A DNA stretch of 34,404 nucleotides, from positions 1 through 34,404 of the IMG/VR virus record IMGVR_UViG_3300042868_000837. The stretch is one strand, 5' to 3'. The DNA is from a virus. The notes beneath the pieces were generated by a model. It made no database searches. It had not been told where the DNA came from and saw nothing but the letters and a program-made list of their open reading frames with translations. The translations under genes were made by a program, and so were the position numbers. Shown here piece after piece: positions 22,413 through 32,700 of this stretch (position 1 is its first letter; each line of letters opens with the position of its first letter).

Positions 22413-23396
22413 ATGGCCGAAGGTAGTAAAAGGTTCTCCGGTGGACTTCGCGAGGGCGGCGCTTCGATGCGTGGTAACCTCGTTAGTGGTGGGATGGACC
22501 TCTCTCCTGCCCTTGCTCGGCTTGTTAATACCCCCTCCATGCTGATGACATCCACTGGTGTTGGTCAGGGTTATGTGGCTGGTCAGGGTGCTGCGGCTTC
22601 CGCACCCGCCCCACTTGTCGGTCAGGAGAATGTTCCGTCCTTCGGCGGTGGCTTCGGTATGCAGCCTAACTTCTCTGCTCCGCGCCTGTCGTTCCGCTCG
22701 CAGGGCTTTGCCGATGGCGGCTTAGTCGATCCTAACCAGATGCAGATGCAGATGCAGGGGCAGATGCAGGGTCAGATGCCTGATCCGGCAATGAACCTCC
22801 CTCAGGCTCCGCCGCTTGACCCTCAGCAGCTTCAGGGCGAAGTGCAGCGCATGGCGACCGCTAACCCGGAGGTGCTACAGCAGCTTCAGGAAGTCATCAT
22901 GCAGGCGCTTCAGTCTGGTCAGTTGACGATGGAGCAGCTTGATATGGCTGTCCAGTTGGCTAGGGCCGCTGCTCAGAACCCGCAGCTTTACCCACGCCTT
23001 CGCACTCTTGCCATCCAGCGCGGCCTCGCGACTGAGCAGGACCTGCCTCAGCAGTACGATCAGGGTATTGTGTTCGCGTTCCTCCTTGCTGGTGAAGCAG
23101 TTCAGCGCATGGGGGCGCAGGCGCAGCCGCAGCCGCAGGGCCAGATGATGGCCGATGGTGGTTCCGTTGTGGTTCCGGGGTCCTACGCCGCAGGCGGTGG
23201 CGTTACCGCAGGCTCTCCTACCGGGGACAAGACCGGTCGCGCTGACGATATTCCGATCCGCGTTTCGGGTGGTGAGTACGTTATCCCGCACCATGTCGTC
23301 ATGGCAAAGGGCACGGAGTTCTTTGACAAGTTGCTCGCGAAGTATGATAACAATCCGAACAACGACCCCGAAGATGACAGCGAGGACATGGATTGA
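22413..23396 (+). CDS. Virion protein with GEYVIP-type C-terminal motif
   Basis: A 327-residue protein starting at ATG 22413 after the AGGG of the upstream gene end; the frame can be opened at GTG 22404 but ATG is preferred. It is rich in Gln, Met, Pro and Gly, with a low-complexity QMQMQMQGQMQGQMPDP stretch. A helical middle (VLQQLQEVIMQALQSGQLTM) follows. Near the end lies RADDIPIRVSGGEYVIPHHV, a motif I recall from other podophage virion proteins in the ejection or tail module. The acidic tail DPEDDSEDMD closes it. It precedes the GNAT-like gene by TTGA overlap. Likely an internal or tail-related structural protein. Confidence 0.7.
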   Translation: MAEGSKRFSGGLREGGASMRGNLVSGGMDLSPALARLVNTPSMLMTSTGVGQGYVAGQGAAASAPAPLVGQENVPSFGGGFGMQPNFSAPRLSFRSQGFADGGLVDPNQMQMQMQGQMQGQMPDPAMNLPQAPPLDPQQLQGEVQRMATANPEVLQQLQEVIMQALQSGQLTMEQLDMAVQLARAAAQNPQLYPRLRTLAIQRGLATEQDLPQQYDQGIVFAFLLAGEAVQRMGAQAQPQPQGQMMADGGSVVVPGSYAAGGGVTAGSPTGDKTGRADDIPIRVSGGEYVIPHHVVMAKGTEFFDKLLAKYDNNPNNDPEDDSEDMD

Positions 23397-23857
23397 CCGA
23401 ACACCTCGAACCACTTCTCCTAGGCACACCGCAGCTACTTGAGAGCTACTGGCCGCAGGTGGAGCCTCTGTTTGAGAAGTGCGTCCGACGAGCGTCACAC
23501 GGTGAGTATGCCGTGCAGGATATTAAAGCCCTTGCCTTCGCTGGCCGTGCGTTCGTGTTTATCCTTACAAATGACAAGCATGACTTTACAGTTGACCGGC
23601 GTGTAACCCTCGCGCTCGCACTTGAAATTGTAAATTATCCTAGGCTTCCTGCGCTAAATATCTTGGCTGTAGGTGGTTCTGGCCTTAAGATGGCGTACAC
23701 AAAGTACTGGGGTATGCTGCGCGGTTGGGCCTACATGAGCGGTGCTCGTGCTATCGAAGGCTGGGTCGGACCCGGCATGAAGCGCACCACCGAAAGCATG
23801 GGGTTCAAGTCCGTGTACACGCACATGCGATACGATCTGGAGCAAGGCGATGCCTGA
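23393..23857 (+). CDS. GNAT acetyltransferase-like protein in the ejection module (compare T7 gp13)
   Basis: A 154-residue protein starting at TTG 23393 (TTGA overlap; GAGGA upstream). It opens EHLEPLLLGTPQLLESYWPQ, then has an AFVFILTNDK strand, NILAVGGSGL, and an ending helix-strand GPGMKRTTESMGFKSVYTHM. This order matches the degenerate GNAT fold known from T7 gp13-type proteins, which are needed for virion assembly and not known to acetylate. The typical acetyl-CoA loop (Q/RxxGxG/A) is not evident here, so enzymatic activity is doubtful. Position between virion proteins supports an assembly role. Confidence 0.75.
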   Translation: MTEHLEPLLLGTPQLLESYWPQVEPLFEKCVRRASHGEYAVQDIKALAFAGRAFVFILTNDKHDFTVDRRVTLALALEIVNYPRLPALNILAVGGSGLKMAYTKYWGMLRGWAYMSGARAIEGWVGPGMKRTTESMGFKSVYTHMRYDLEQGDA

Positions 23858-24977
23858 GATTTGTTTTGACGGAATTGCCTGTCAACCGTCGCTTGACATT
23901 GCAGCGCGGCATGAAGATGAATTTAAGGGCGCCGGTGGCAACGCTCTCACCGCTATTGCGGGTATCGCAGTCTCCATCGCGGTCCCCTTCCTTGCCCCCA
24001 CAGTTGCTGGCGCTATTTTCGGCGCTTCGGCTATGGCCGGTCTTAGCGGAGCGATCCTTGCGGGTGGTGTCGGTGCGGCACTGGGTGCCGCTGGTGCGTA
24101 TCTGACGGGCAACGACCCTATACTTGGCGCTCTTACGGGCGGCCTCGGCGCTGGTGCTGTTCAGGGCTTCGGCGCTTTCGGTGCAGTAACAGGGGGCGCT
24201 GGTGGTACGTCCTTCCTTGCACCGGGTGGTGTCGGCACTGGGCTTGTAAACTTTGGTCAGACTGTCCCCGGTGCTGTTGCTCCCGGTGTCGCTGCCCCCG
24301 GTGCTGTTAGTGCAGGGCTGTCTGCTCCTAGCTACACTGCTGCTACCCTCGGTGCCCCCGCTGGTGTCGCTGCTCCCGCTGCTGGTGGCTTCATGGGCCT
24401 CGGTGCTGCGGAGACTGCCGCTCTCGGTAACGCTGCCATTATGGCTGCGCCTCAGGCAATTGGTATGCTCGGTGCTGAGTTCCTTCCACCAAGTGATCAG
24501 GCGTTGGCTACTGAGGCAGCACTTAAGCAACAGTACGACCAGCAGCAGGACCTCTATACGCAGGCTATGAACACCGCGCAGAACATCAGCCCCGAACTGA
24601 TGGCGCAGAACCTCGCTGGTCAGGCTCAGCTTCAGTCGGCTCAGGTCATCGCCGAAGGCGATAGCGCTGGTACTCAGGGTGGTTACGATCCGGCTCGTGA
24701 AGAGTCTCGCCAGCGCAAGCAGGCAGTCGCTGGTTCCACTATGCGTGGTACTGGTTATATGCAGGGTATGCTCGCTGGCACCGAAGCTCAGGCAGATGCT
24801 ACTGTGCGGGCTGCTGGTCTTCGCCCCGGCTATGCTGATTACCTCACGGCTCTTTCCAGCTTCGGTACGGATGCTGAGCGCAAACGGCGGGCTGCTGAAC
24901 TTGCTGGCTTTGCTGAACCGTTCGCTGGTGCGTTTGTCAAAGCTAAGCCTACTGATCAGGTTCAGGCCAGTACATAA
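23850..24977 (+). CDS. Ala/Gly-rich hydrophobic ejection protein (compare T7 gp14)
   Basis: A 375-residue protein that starts at ATG 23850 inside the end of the GNAT-like gene. After a short N-terminus with two cysteines (CFDGIACQ), residues about 30-200 are Gly/Ala-rich and hydrophobic (LTAIAGIAVSIAVPFLAPTV; GAILAGGVGAALGAAGAYL), suited to forming a membrane channel after ejection. The rest is helical and Gln/Ala-rich (QYDQQQDLYTQAMNTAQNIS; YDPAREESRQRKQAVAGST). Gene order and composition are those of the first ejection protein of T7-type systems. The role is from context; no sequence identity to gp14 was computed. Confidence 0.75.
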   Translation: MPEICFDGIACQPSLDIAARHEDEFKGAGGNALTAIAGIAVSIAVPFLAPTVAGAIFGASAMAGLSGAILAGGVGAALGAAGAYLTGNDPILGALTGGLGAGAVQGFGAFGAVTGGAGGTSFLAPGGVGTGLVNFGQTVPGAVAPGVAAPGAVSAGLSAPSYTAATLGAPAGVAAPAAGGFMGLGAAETAALGNAAIMAAPQAIGMLGAEFLPPSDQALATEAALKQQYDQQQDLYTQAMNTAQNISPELMAQNLAGQAQLQSAQVIAEGDSAGTQGGYDPAREESRQRKQAVAGSTMRGTGYMQGMLAGTEAQADATVRAAGLRPGYADYLTALSSFGTDAERKRRAAELAGFAEPFAGAFVKAKPTDQVQAST

Positions 24978-24988
24978 GGACAACACCG

Positions 24989-26695
24989 ATGGCGCTTATT
25001 GACACTCTCGGGGCTGCTCAGGCTGGTGCTGCAAATGCGTCAGCGAATTACCTCACCCGGCTTAGGAACGCACAGCAAGCTAATCAGCTTGCCGCTAACG
25101 CAGTGCAGTCGGATATGGACGCGGCTAATCAGGCTGCGCGGTACAAGGCTGGTCTCCGGCCTGCATACACTCCCGCTGCCCCTATGAACTTGAAGACCGA
25201 CATTCGCACTCCCGGTGGTGATGTCACGCAGAAAGACATCCAGTACTATCCGGTAAGGGACGGTCAGGTCTCCCTGCCCCTCTACGACGCTGCGCCTGTG
25301 CCTGCGGGTCTTACTCCTCCCTCCGACAGCCCATACTACGGCAGGACACCAATAGTGCCCTCCGGCGGCACTCCTGCTGCTCCCGCTGCTGGTGTAGTTC
25401 CTGCGGATAAAATCCCTATCGGGTTTGCGGATTACTACCCTAACGTTGATGTTTTCAACCCCGGTCCAGATGCATCTCCACTGGCAGCGGGAGCCGCTGG
25501 TGTGGGTAACGCCCTCTATAATGCACCCGGCGACTTTAAGAACGTAGTAGAAAACGTCTTTAAGAAGCCGTTTGTTGACGCCTATAACTGGGCAACGATG
25601 AAGCCTAGCGAGCTTAATGAGCTTTACTATAGGCCGGGGGCTGTTCCTGCTGCTGCGGAACCTGCTGCGGAGGCTGCTCCTACTGCTGTAGAACCTGCTG
25701 ACCTTACACCTGCTGAGCGTAGCGGGTACGAGACTGCCGTAGGTCTTACTCCTCCGCTGGAGGGCGGCGAACCCGCCGATATGTCGCCTGTCTCGCTACT
25801 GACTAATCCGCAGGCACGGGCTAAGCTCTCAGACGCTGACCTCGACTACCGCAACACCGGTATAATGGACAACCGTAACCTTATTATTAATATGTTTAAT
25901 AGGGAAGTCGGCAACTTGCAGGCTGACGCTGCACGTAACGATCAGCTTCGTGTGCAGCAGTACGATGCTCTGATGCAGCAGGCGCAGTCTGCAACCACCG
26001 CTGGTAATACCGGCTACGCCCAAAGTCTTATCAACAAGGCGGATGCTCTGCTTCAGGAAGCTAGTGACGCTGTGACTACCCAGCGCCAGATGATGGATAC
26101 CTTGCAGGCGAACGCACAGGGGCTTCTGAACAGCAACGAAACGGAACTGCTTTCTAATCAGGCAGTGATCGCGGAACGTGAGTTCACCGTAGGCAACAAC
26201 CCGTCTCGTATGCTGTCCATGCTGGAGGCTTACGGCTTTGGTGGTGTCAACCTTGAAGGTATGCCTAACGGTAAGCTCCGCATGGCCCTCCCCACCGAAG
26301 GCGGTGGTATTACGTACTTCACGGACCAGAGCGGTAAGCCTGCTGAGATGACTAAGCAGGAGTTCGTTAGCTTCTTTATGGGTACGTTGTCGGAAGATAT
26401 CCGTGCTAGACAGATTGCGGACCAAGCGGCTTCGGCTGCTAGCAATCTGGAGTTCCAGCGGGAGTTGGAGAAGATATCGTTCCAGAGCTACGCGGACATT
26501 CAGAAAGCACTTGCTGATAAAGGTGTCGGCGAACAGACGTACGATACAAAAGTTGGCGATGACGGCTCTATAACCTATACACCTAAGGACCCGCTGAGCG
26601 GCCTCCCGATTGTCTTAGTTCAACCGGAAGAAGGTGCTAATGGTATGACGCAGTACAGGCCGCAGTTCATCAACCCGGCTGCTGGTCTCAGGTAA
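24989..26695 (+). CDS. Helical ejection protein (compare T7 gp15)
   Basis: A 568-residue protein. The N-terminus is helical (GAAQAGAANASANYLTRLRN) with Ala/Asn/Gln. Residues about 95-250 are Pro/Ala-rich linker. From about 275 to 395 long helices follow (DALMQQAQSATTAGNTGYAQ, then INKADALLQEASDAVTTQRQ), consistent with a coiled internal virion protein. The C-terminal part contains SYADIQKALADKGVGEQT and a β-like end. It is placed between the hydrophobic protein and the giant protein, like the T7 gp14-gp15-gp16 order. No enzymatic motif. ATG 24989 follows AAGGA. Confidence 0.72.
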   Translation: MALIDTLGAAQAGAANASANYLTRLRNAQQANQLAANAVQSDMDAANQAARYKAGLRPAYTPAAPMNLKTDIRTPGGDVTQKDIQYYPVRDGQVSLPLYDAAPVPAGLTPPSDSPYYGRTPIVPSGGTPAAPAAGVVPADKIPIGFADYYPNVDVFNPGPDASPLAAGAAGVGNALYNAPGDFKNVVENVFKKPFVDAYNWATMKPSELNELYYRPGAVPAAAEPAAEAAPTAVEPADLTPAERSGYETAVGLTPPLEGGEPADMSPVSLLTNPQARAKLSDADLDYRNTGIMDNRNLIINMFNREVGNLQADAARNDQLRVQQYDALMQQAQSATTAGNTGYAQSLINKADALLQEASDAVTTQRQMMDTLQANAQGLLNSNETELLSNQAVIAEREFTVGNNPSRMLSMLEAYGFGGVNLEGMPNGKLRMALPTEGGGITYFTDQSGKPAEMTKQEFVSFFMGTLSEDIRARQIADQAASAASNLEFQRELEKISFQSYADIQKALADKGVGEQTYDTKVGDDGSITYTPKDPLSGLPIVLVQPEEGANGMTQYRPQFINPAAGLR

Positions 26696-26704
26696 GGAAC
26701 GGTT

Positions 26705-29700
26705 ATGGCGCAGTTCGACATTAATTTTACTCCGTCCTTCGTTCCCTCCGGCCCTACTCCTGATCCACTGGCTGTAGCCAAGTCGCGCTATGATCAGATG
26801 ATCGGTGGGCTGCGCCCACCGCAGCAGGCTCAGCCCCGTGGTACGCAAGGCCCGCTCTACAGCGGGTCTAAGAATGCGTACTTCATCGGTGGTCGAGAGA
26901 TCAGTGCTCGTGACGAGGCCGGTCTGCTTGAGGCTGCTACTACGGCTGACTTCTCTGTCCCGTACGAAGCCCCCGCTGGCGACTGGGCGCAGGTGGATAC
27001 CGGCCAGTTTGGGTCTATGATCCAGAAGATCGCTGACCCCGACCTTATGACCCGTATGGGTAAGTCGTTTGAGAGTGGCCTCGCTAGTTCTGGCGAACTG
27101 CTTGGCGCTACCGCTCGCTTCGCTGGACTGGAAGAACCCGGCAAGGCTCTCATGGACGCCAGCCAGCGTCGTCAGCAGGAACTCTCGCCGTACAGTGTCG
27201 GGTTCACCGACATCGGTAAGGACCCCACGGTTGATGTGGTGGACTGGATCGCTAGCACTATTGGTCAGCTTGGTCCGTCTATCATCGAAACACTCGCTGC
27301 CACGGCTATTGGTGCCGCCGCTGGCGCTTCGGTCGGTGGTCCCGCTGCTCCTGCTTCTGCCACGGCTGGCGCTATCGCTGGCTTCTTCGGTAAAGATGCT
27401 ATTAAGGATGCGCTCAAAGCTGCCGTAGTAACCTACGAGAAGCAGGCTCTTAAGACCGCCGGTAAGGAAGCGGCTGAAGGTGTTGCGCGTCAGGCCGCTA
27501 TCAAGGCTGCTCCCAAGGCTGAGGTTGTTGCCGCGTTGCGGGCGACACCAGAAGGTGTGGCCGCTCTCAAGACCCTGCGCTATGCAGGTGCCTTCACTGG
27601 TGGTCTTATTGCTAACGTCGGTAGCTCTTACCTCACTGGTATTGGTGATGTTACCGCTGAGCAGCTTTCGTCTGGCCTATCCCCTGATCAGCTTAACCGG
27701 ATGGGTATTGCCGCAGCGGCTGTGCCGTATGCGGCTCTTGAGTCCCTGCCTGAAGCTACCCTATTTGGGCGCATTGCCAGTGAAGCCTTTGGTAAGACTA
27801 AGAACCTTGCTAAGACAAAGACTTGGGTGGACCGCGCACGATCCATTATCGCTAAGGGTGGCCAGCAGGCTGCGCTTGAAGGTGCCACTGAAGTCGGTCA
27901 GGAAGGCTTTGTCCTCGCTGCCAACCCGCTGACGAACTGGAACGACCCGGAGATCGCTAACCGGATTATTAACTCGTTTGCCGCTGGTGCCCTGATGGGC
28001 GGCGCTCTCGGTGGTGTCAGCGCCTTTGCCCCCACTGACCTGCTCAATCCCAGTCGCGATATTAACAAGGATACGGAACAGGGTCAGCAGACGCAGAAGG
28101 GTGAAGAACAGCCGACACAGGGTGAGTTGTTCCCCGGTGCTCCGATCCAGCAGGCACCTATGGGGATGCAGGGTCCCGGCTTTGCTGAACCTGTTGCTGC
28201 TCCGGCTAGCCAGCGTCCCGTGCTTGAGCGTCAGCTTGAACAGGTTCGCCGTGCCATCCGTGATGGATTGGCTGTCACCAAGCGCCTCCCCGACGGCACC
28301 GAGGTCAAGACCAGTGGTGCAACGGAGCCGCAACTTAATGCCATGCGGCAGGCTCAGACTGAACTGGAGATGCAGCTTCAGCGTATGGGTATCGCGGGTG
28401 ACCGCACTCAGGCTGCACAGCCGAACGACCTCATGCTTAATGCGTCTCTGTTCCCAGAGGTGCCAGACTTTGCGCAAGGTCCAACGTCGCCGTTCCCCAA
28501 CCCTCAGGGCAGATTGAAGATTGGGCCTCCGGCCAACTTCACTGTCTCGCCTGAGGGTGGGGTAGAGATTTCTGGTCGTGATCGGTCTGACTTCATTGTC
28601 TCGCCTAAGGGTGAGGCGCAGCTTTTTGGCTTCAATCCTGCTGCTCCTACTGCTCCTACTGTTCCCGACGCCGAGTTCTCGGCTCCGCCTTCGCGCCTTG
28701 CACTCCCGGCTCCTAGGCGTGATGCTGCGCCGCCCAACCGCCCTGACGAAGAGTTCGGCCCATCGAACCCTGCCCCCGCCGATCCCCGCTTCAACGACCC
28801 TAACATCTCACGCGGTGTTATGGCGCTTCGCGCGCGTATGCAGGCCGCAGATCAGGGCGCGCTCGCAGAGCAGGCGCAGCTCAACCGGCAGGCGCAGCTC
28901 AAGCGCGGCGTCTCGCAGCCCGACCTAAGTGGGATTCCATCCCTTGGCCCGCTCAACGACGGCCTGCCGCCCCCTAGCCCTGCCGTTAAACTAGATATCA
29001 CTGCCGCTGACGGCAAGAATGAAATTGCAAACAACGGCAAGCGTAAAGTCCTGTCATGGTTTAACGGGCTTAGCAAAACGCAGCAGGATAAGGTTCTTGG
29101 TGACGAACGCTACGATAATACAATAGATGAGTTTATAAAAGACGTTCGCAAAGCAAAGAGCTACACCAATCTTGTAAAGTACCTTCAGTCACTGGTGCCC
29201 GGTGCGCCGACTATCGCGTCGGTCAAGGTGAGTAAAACTGCTGCTCCTGCTCCTGCTGCATCCACTACGCCAAAGCCCTCCGAGAAAAAGACGGGGGGAG
29301 CGCCTAAAAACGCTGAGACGTTTCCCGACCAGAAGCAGTCTGATAAAAGTGGTACCACAGTAAAGAGCGAACCTAAACCAGCAGCAGAGCCTGCCGCAGC
29401 AAAGCCTGCCGCAGCAGAACCCGCAGCCGGTGGTAGTGAGTTCGTTCTAACGACGTTCCTTGACGACCTCAATGCTCTGATTGATGCCAAGGACCCGATC
29501 TCCGACAATACGGAACGCACCGAAACGCGGAAATCGCTTAGCGAGCGGGCCACCGACTTGATGCGGTACGACCCGAATTTGCTTACGCGTGAACTGACTA
29601 GCGATAGTGAAAAAAATAAGCGCTACGTTGGTTCGTTCTATAAAAGGACCCTTACTGGTCTTGTTGTACAGATCGACAAAGATGGCTATTTCACCCCCGA

Positions 29701-32700
29701 CACAGCTTTCGCTGCTGATGTCGCGGCACTAACAGAAGAGCAACGTGACATCGCAGAGACGATGCCGGAGACATTGCGGAAAGCCGTAGCGGCATTTGAC
29801 GGCAAAGCCCCCCGAGGAGGGAGCCACTTCCGTGTAGACGGCACGCCCATCGCTAACCCGATGGAAGTCGGTAGGGTAAAACTGCTGCTCAACACCATCA
29901 AGTCGAAGCTGCGCATTGCACCTAAGACCCACGTGTTCCGCAACCTGAAAGAACTTAAGAGTTCAAACCCCACGCTGTACAAGGCGGCTAAGGCTGCGCG
30001 TACTGAGGGTGACTTCGACACGGTCAATGCCGCTGGTTACTCCTTTGGCGACACCGTGATCCTGTTCTCGGATAACATCCAGACTGAGCAGCAGCTTAGG
30101 TTCGTCATGGCCCACGAGACCATCGGACACTTCGGGCTTCGCTCCATCACGGATGGGGCGTCCGTCAACAAACTTCTTAACAGTCTATACGACAACGACT
30201 TCCGGGTTCGTACCGCTACTGATGCGTACATGACGCGGATGGGTATCCCAAAGCTGGAAGCTATCGAAGAAGTTCTGGCCGACAACGCTGCTTATCTCGA
30301 CACCAGCCTGCTGGCACGCATCACTACCTTTATCAAGAACGCGCTGAACAAGGTCGGTGTCACCTTTGGTGATGAGTTTGCACGGGAGATCGTGTCTCAG
30401 CTTCGCAAGTACGTGCGCTATGGAGAACTTAACGGCACCCCGGCTAGCGCCACGCAGCTTGCAGAGAACATGATCCGGCTGGAGGAGCAGGCTCGCGTCG
30501 GTCGCTACTCTGCAACTAACACGTTCGCCAATGTGGCGCAGGGTTTCAACTGGCTCGCCAGTCTCTCTAACGGTGTCTTCACCGGTAGGCAGGACCTTCT
30601 GGCCGAAACGCGGCGTTTCCTTAGCGATAACAAGACCAACACCAAGTCGCTGTTTAAGGATGTGCTTGACGCATTCTCCACGCCGCAGGGCCTTGGTGTT
30701 CAGAACTATGGCACGCGGGAGATCAATAGCATCTTCACCGACATGAGCCATCTGCGTAGCATGGTCATCAGCAGGCTCGCGGAAGTTGCGCCTGACTTGC
30801 ACAAGACCGGCAAGGATGATCCTGAACTTCTTCAGGCCGAAGAGATGTTCATCCATCGGATGCTGGAACTCTATATGAACTTCAAGCCGGGGCCTGAACA
30901 GAAGGACCCGGACCTTGTTTACACTGACAGGTTCGACCCGGATGGCACCCCGGTTAGGAACGTTGAAGCCATCGCTGCGTACAAGAAGCGCATCCTAGCT
31001 ACGCCTGAGATGTTTAAGAACGGTGTCAATTTCCGCGATAAGACGCCCCCGTTCAAAGCCACCGTCGCCGCTGATAGCCCTGCCTATAAGTTCTATTCGC
31101 AGATGGTGGACACGCTGGTCGAACAGCAAATCCTTCGCCTCCAGAGCGTCATCCAAGGTGGTAAGGTCAACGAGAACTTGGCGTTCTCTTACCTGCGTAA
31201 CGCCGAGGCGAACGACGCACAGATCGCGATCATCGAAGAGGCTCGCCGTATCTACACCAGTTTGGCGGTGAAGAACGCCAAGGTTGACAAGGACAGCGGG
31301 CAGATCAAGCTCGACGACGAAGCTTCGGCCAAAGCTAACGTCTTCGCGAACCAAGTTGCCCGCGTTATGTCTAAGGAGTTTGGTGATCAGAAGCTGAAGG
31401 ACTGGCTGGAGGGCAACCCGAAGGAGGGCAGCGAGCAGTTCCGTACGGCTGAGTTTGACGACTTTATTAAGAAGCTGCCGACGCTAAACAAGCTTAAGCT
31501 GGGTAGCCTGACTGAGGTCAACAGCCTCATTGTAAACTCGGTGTTCAACGCAACAACCGCCCGCGATGCACAGCTATACGCGAAGCAGTCCATCCTCCGG
31601 CACTACACCCCACTCGACCGCGCTGGTGAGTTTGCGGTTAAGGTTGCTGTTGTAGACGGGGAAGGTAATACGATCTCCCTTGGCAGGGAGTCTATGGCCC
31701 ATCTCCCGTACTATGAGTTTGACACCAAGGCTGAAGCCGACCGTGTTATGGAAGAACTAAACAGGGCTTTTGCAACTCAGTTTACGGAAACAGGTCTAAA
31801 GGATATTGATGGAAAGCCAGTAAAGAGCGATGCTAAGCTGGTTGCATTCTCTGGTGCGGTCTCTAAGACTGCTGAAATGCGTATAACGGTTAACCCCAAT
31901 ACGCTGCTCAAGGCCATTGAGAACCTTGGCATTAGGCTTCCTGCTGAGGCTGTCGAAAAACTTGTAACTAGAACTACAAACCAGAACGCTGCCGCTCGTC
32001 GTAACCTTGAGCGTAACGTTAACCCCGGCTTCCGCCGCGACATCCGTAGCGTTCAGGCTGAGTTCTCAGAGTTCATCGCTAGCATTGTGGCTAACAACAT
32101 AAACCGTCCGAAAGTGGATGACCTATTCAGGCCGCACAACCAGTGGATGTGGACGGGTAGCCGGGATCGTCTTGACCGTCTTAAGGCTAGGATAGAAGCA
32201 GCGCCAACGGCTGACGAGCGCCGTGACCGCGAGCGGGAGTACGCTGAGTACGCCACACAGTTCCGCTACTCTACCAACACCAGTACGGCTGAGGGCCTCA
32301 GTAGCGTTGAGATCAACGGTACGAAGTACAAGCTCATGGGTCGCGGGAATAAGTACCGTGAAATGGCCATACGCATGGTTGACACGCTCAACCGCAGCGG
32401 CGGCGAACTTGTTGAAGTCAGTGAGGCCATCTTCGGTAAGGGTTTCGGTGCCCAACTCCGCACGTTCTCAGTGCTCGCTCAACTCGGCGGCTCCTTCGCC
32501 TCTGGCTTGCTGAACGTCATCGGCCTCTCCACCAACACGTGGTCCTATCTGGCATACACGAACAAGCAGAACGGCTTCGGCGGTGGGTACGGCTCCGCTG
32601 CTTCCGCACTGGCGATCAACAAGGCCCTTGCGGACACTAGCTTCCGCAAGCTCAATGATATCAAGTACCTAAAGGAACTCGAACCGGGTAAGCACAACCT

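Noticed and set aside
23805-24986. 393-residue minus-strand open frame
   Set aside because: Opposite to the Ala/Gly-rich ejection gene; Ser/Thr-rich complement of repetitive GCT/GGT codons, no ribosome site or context.
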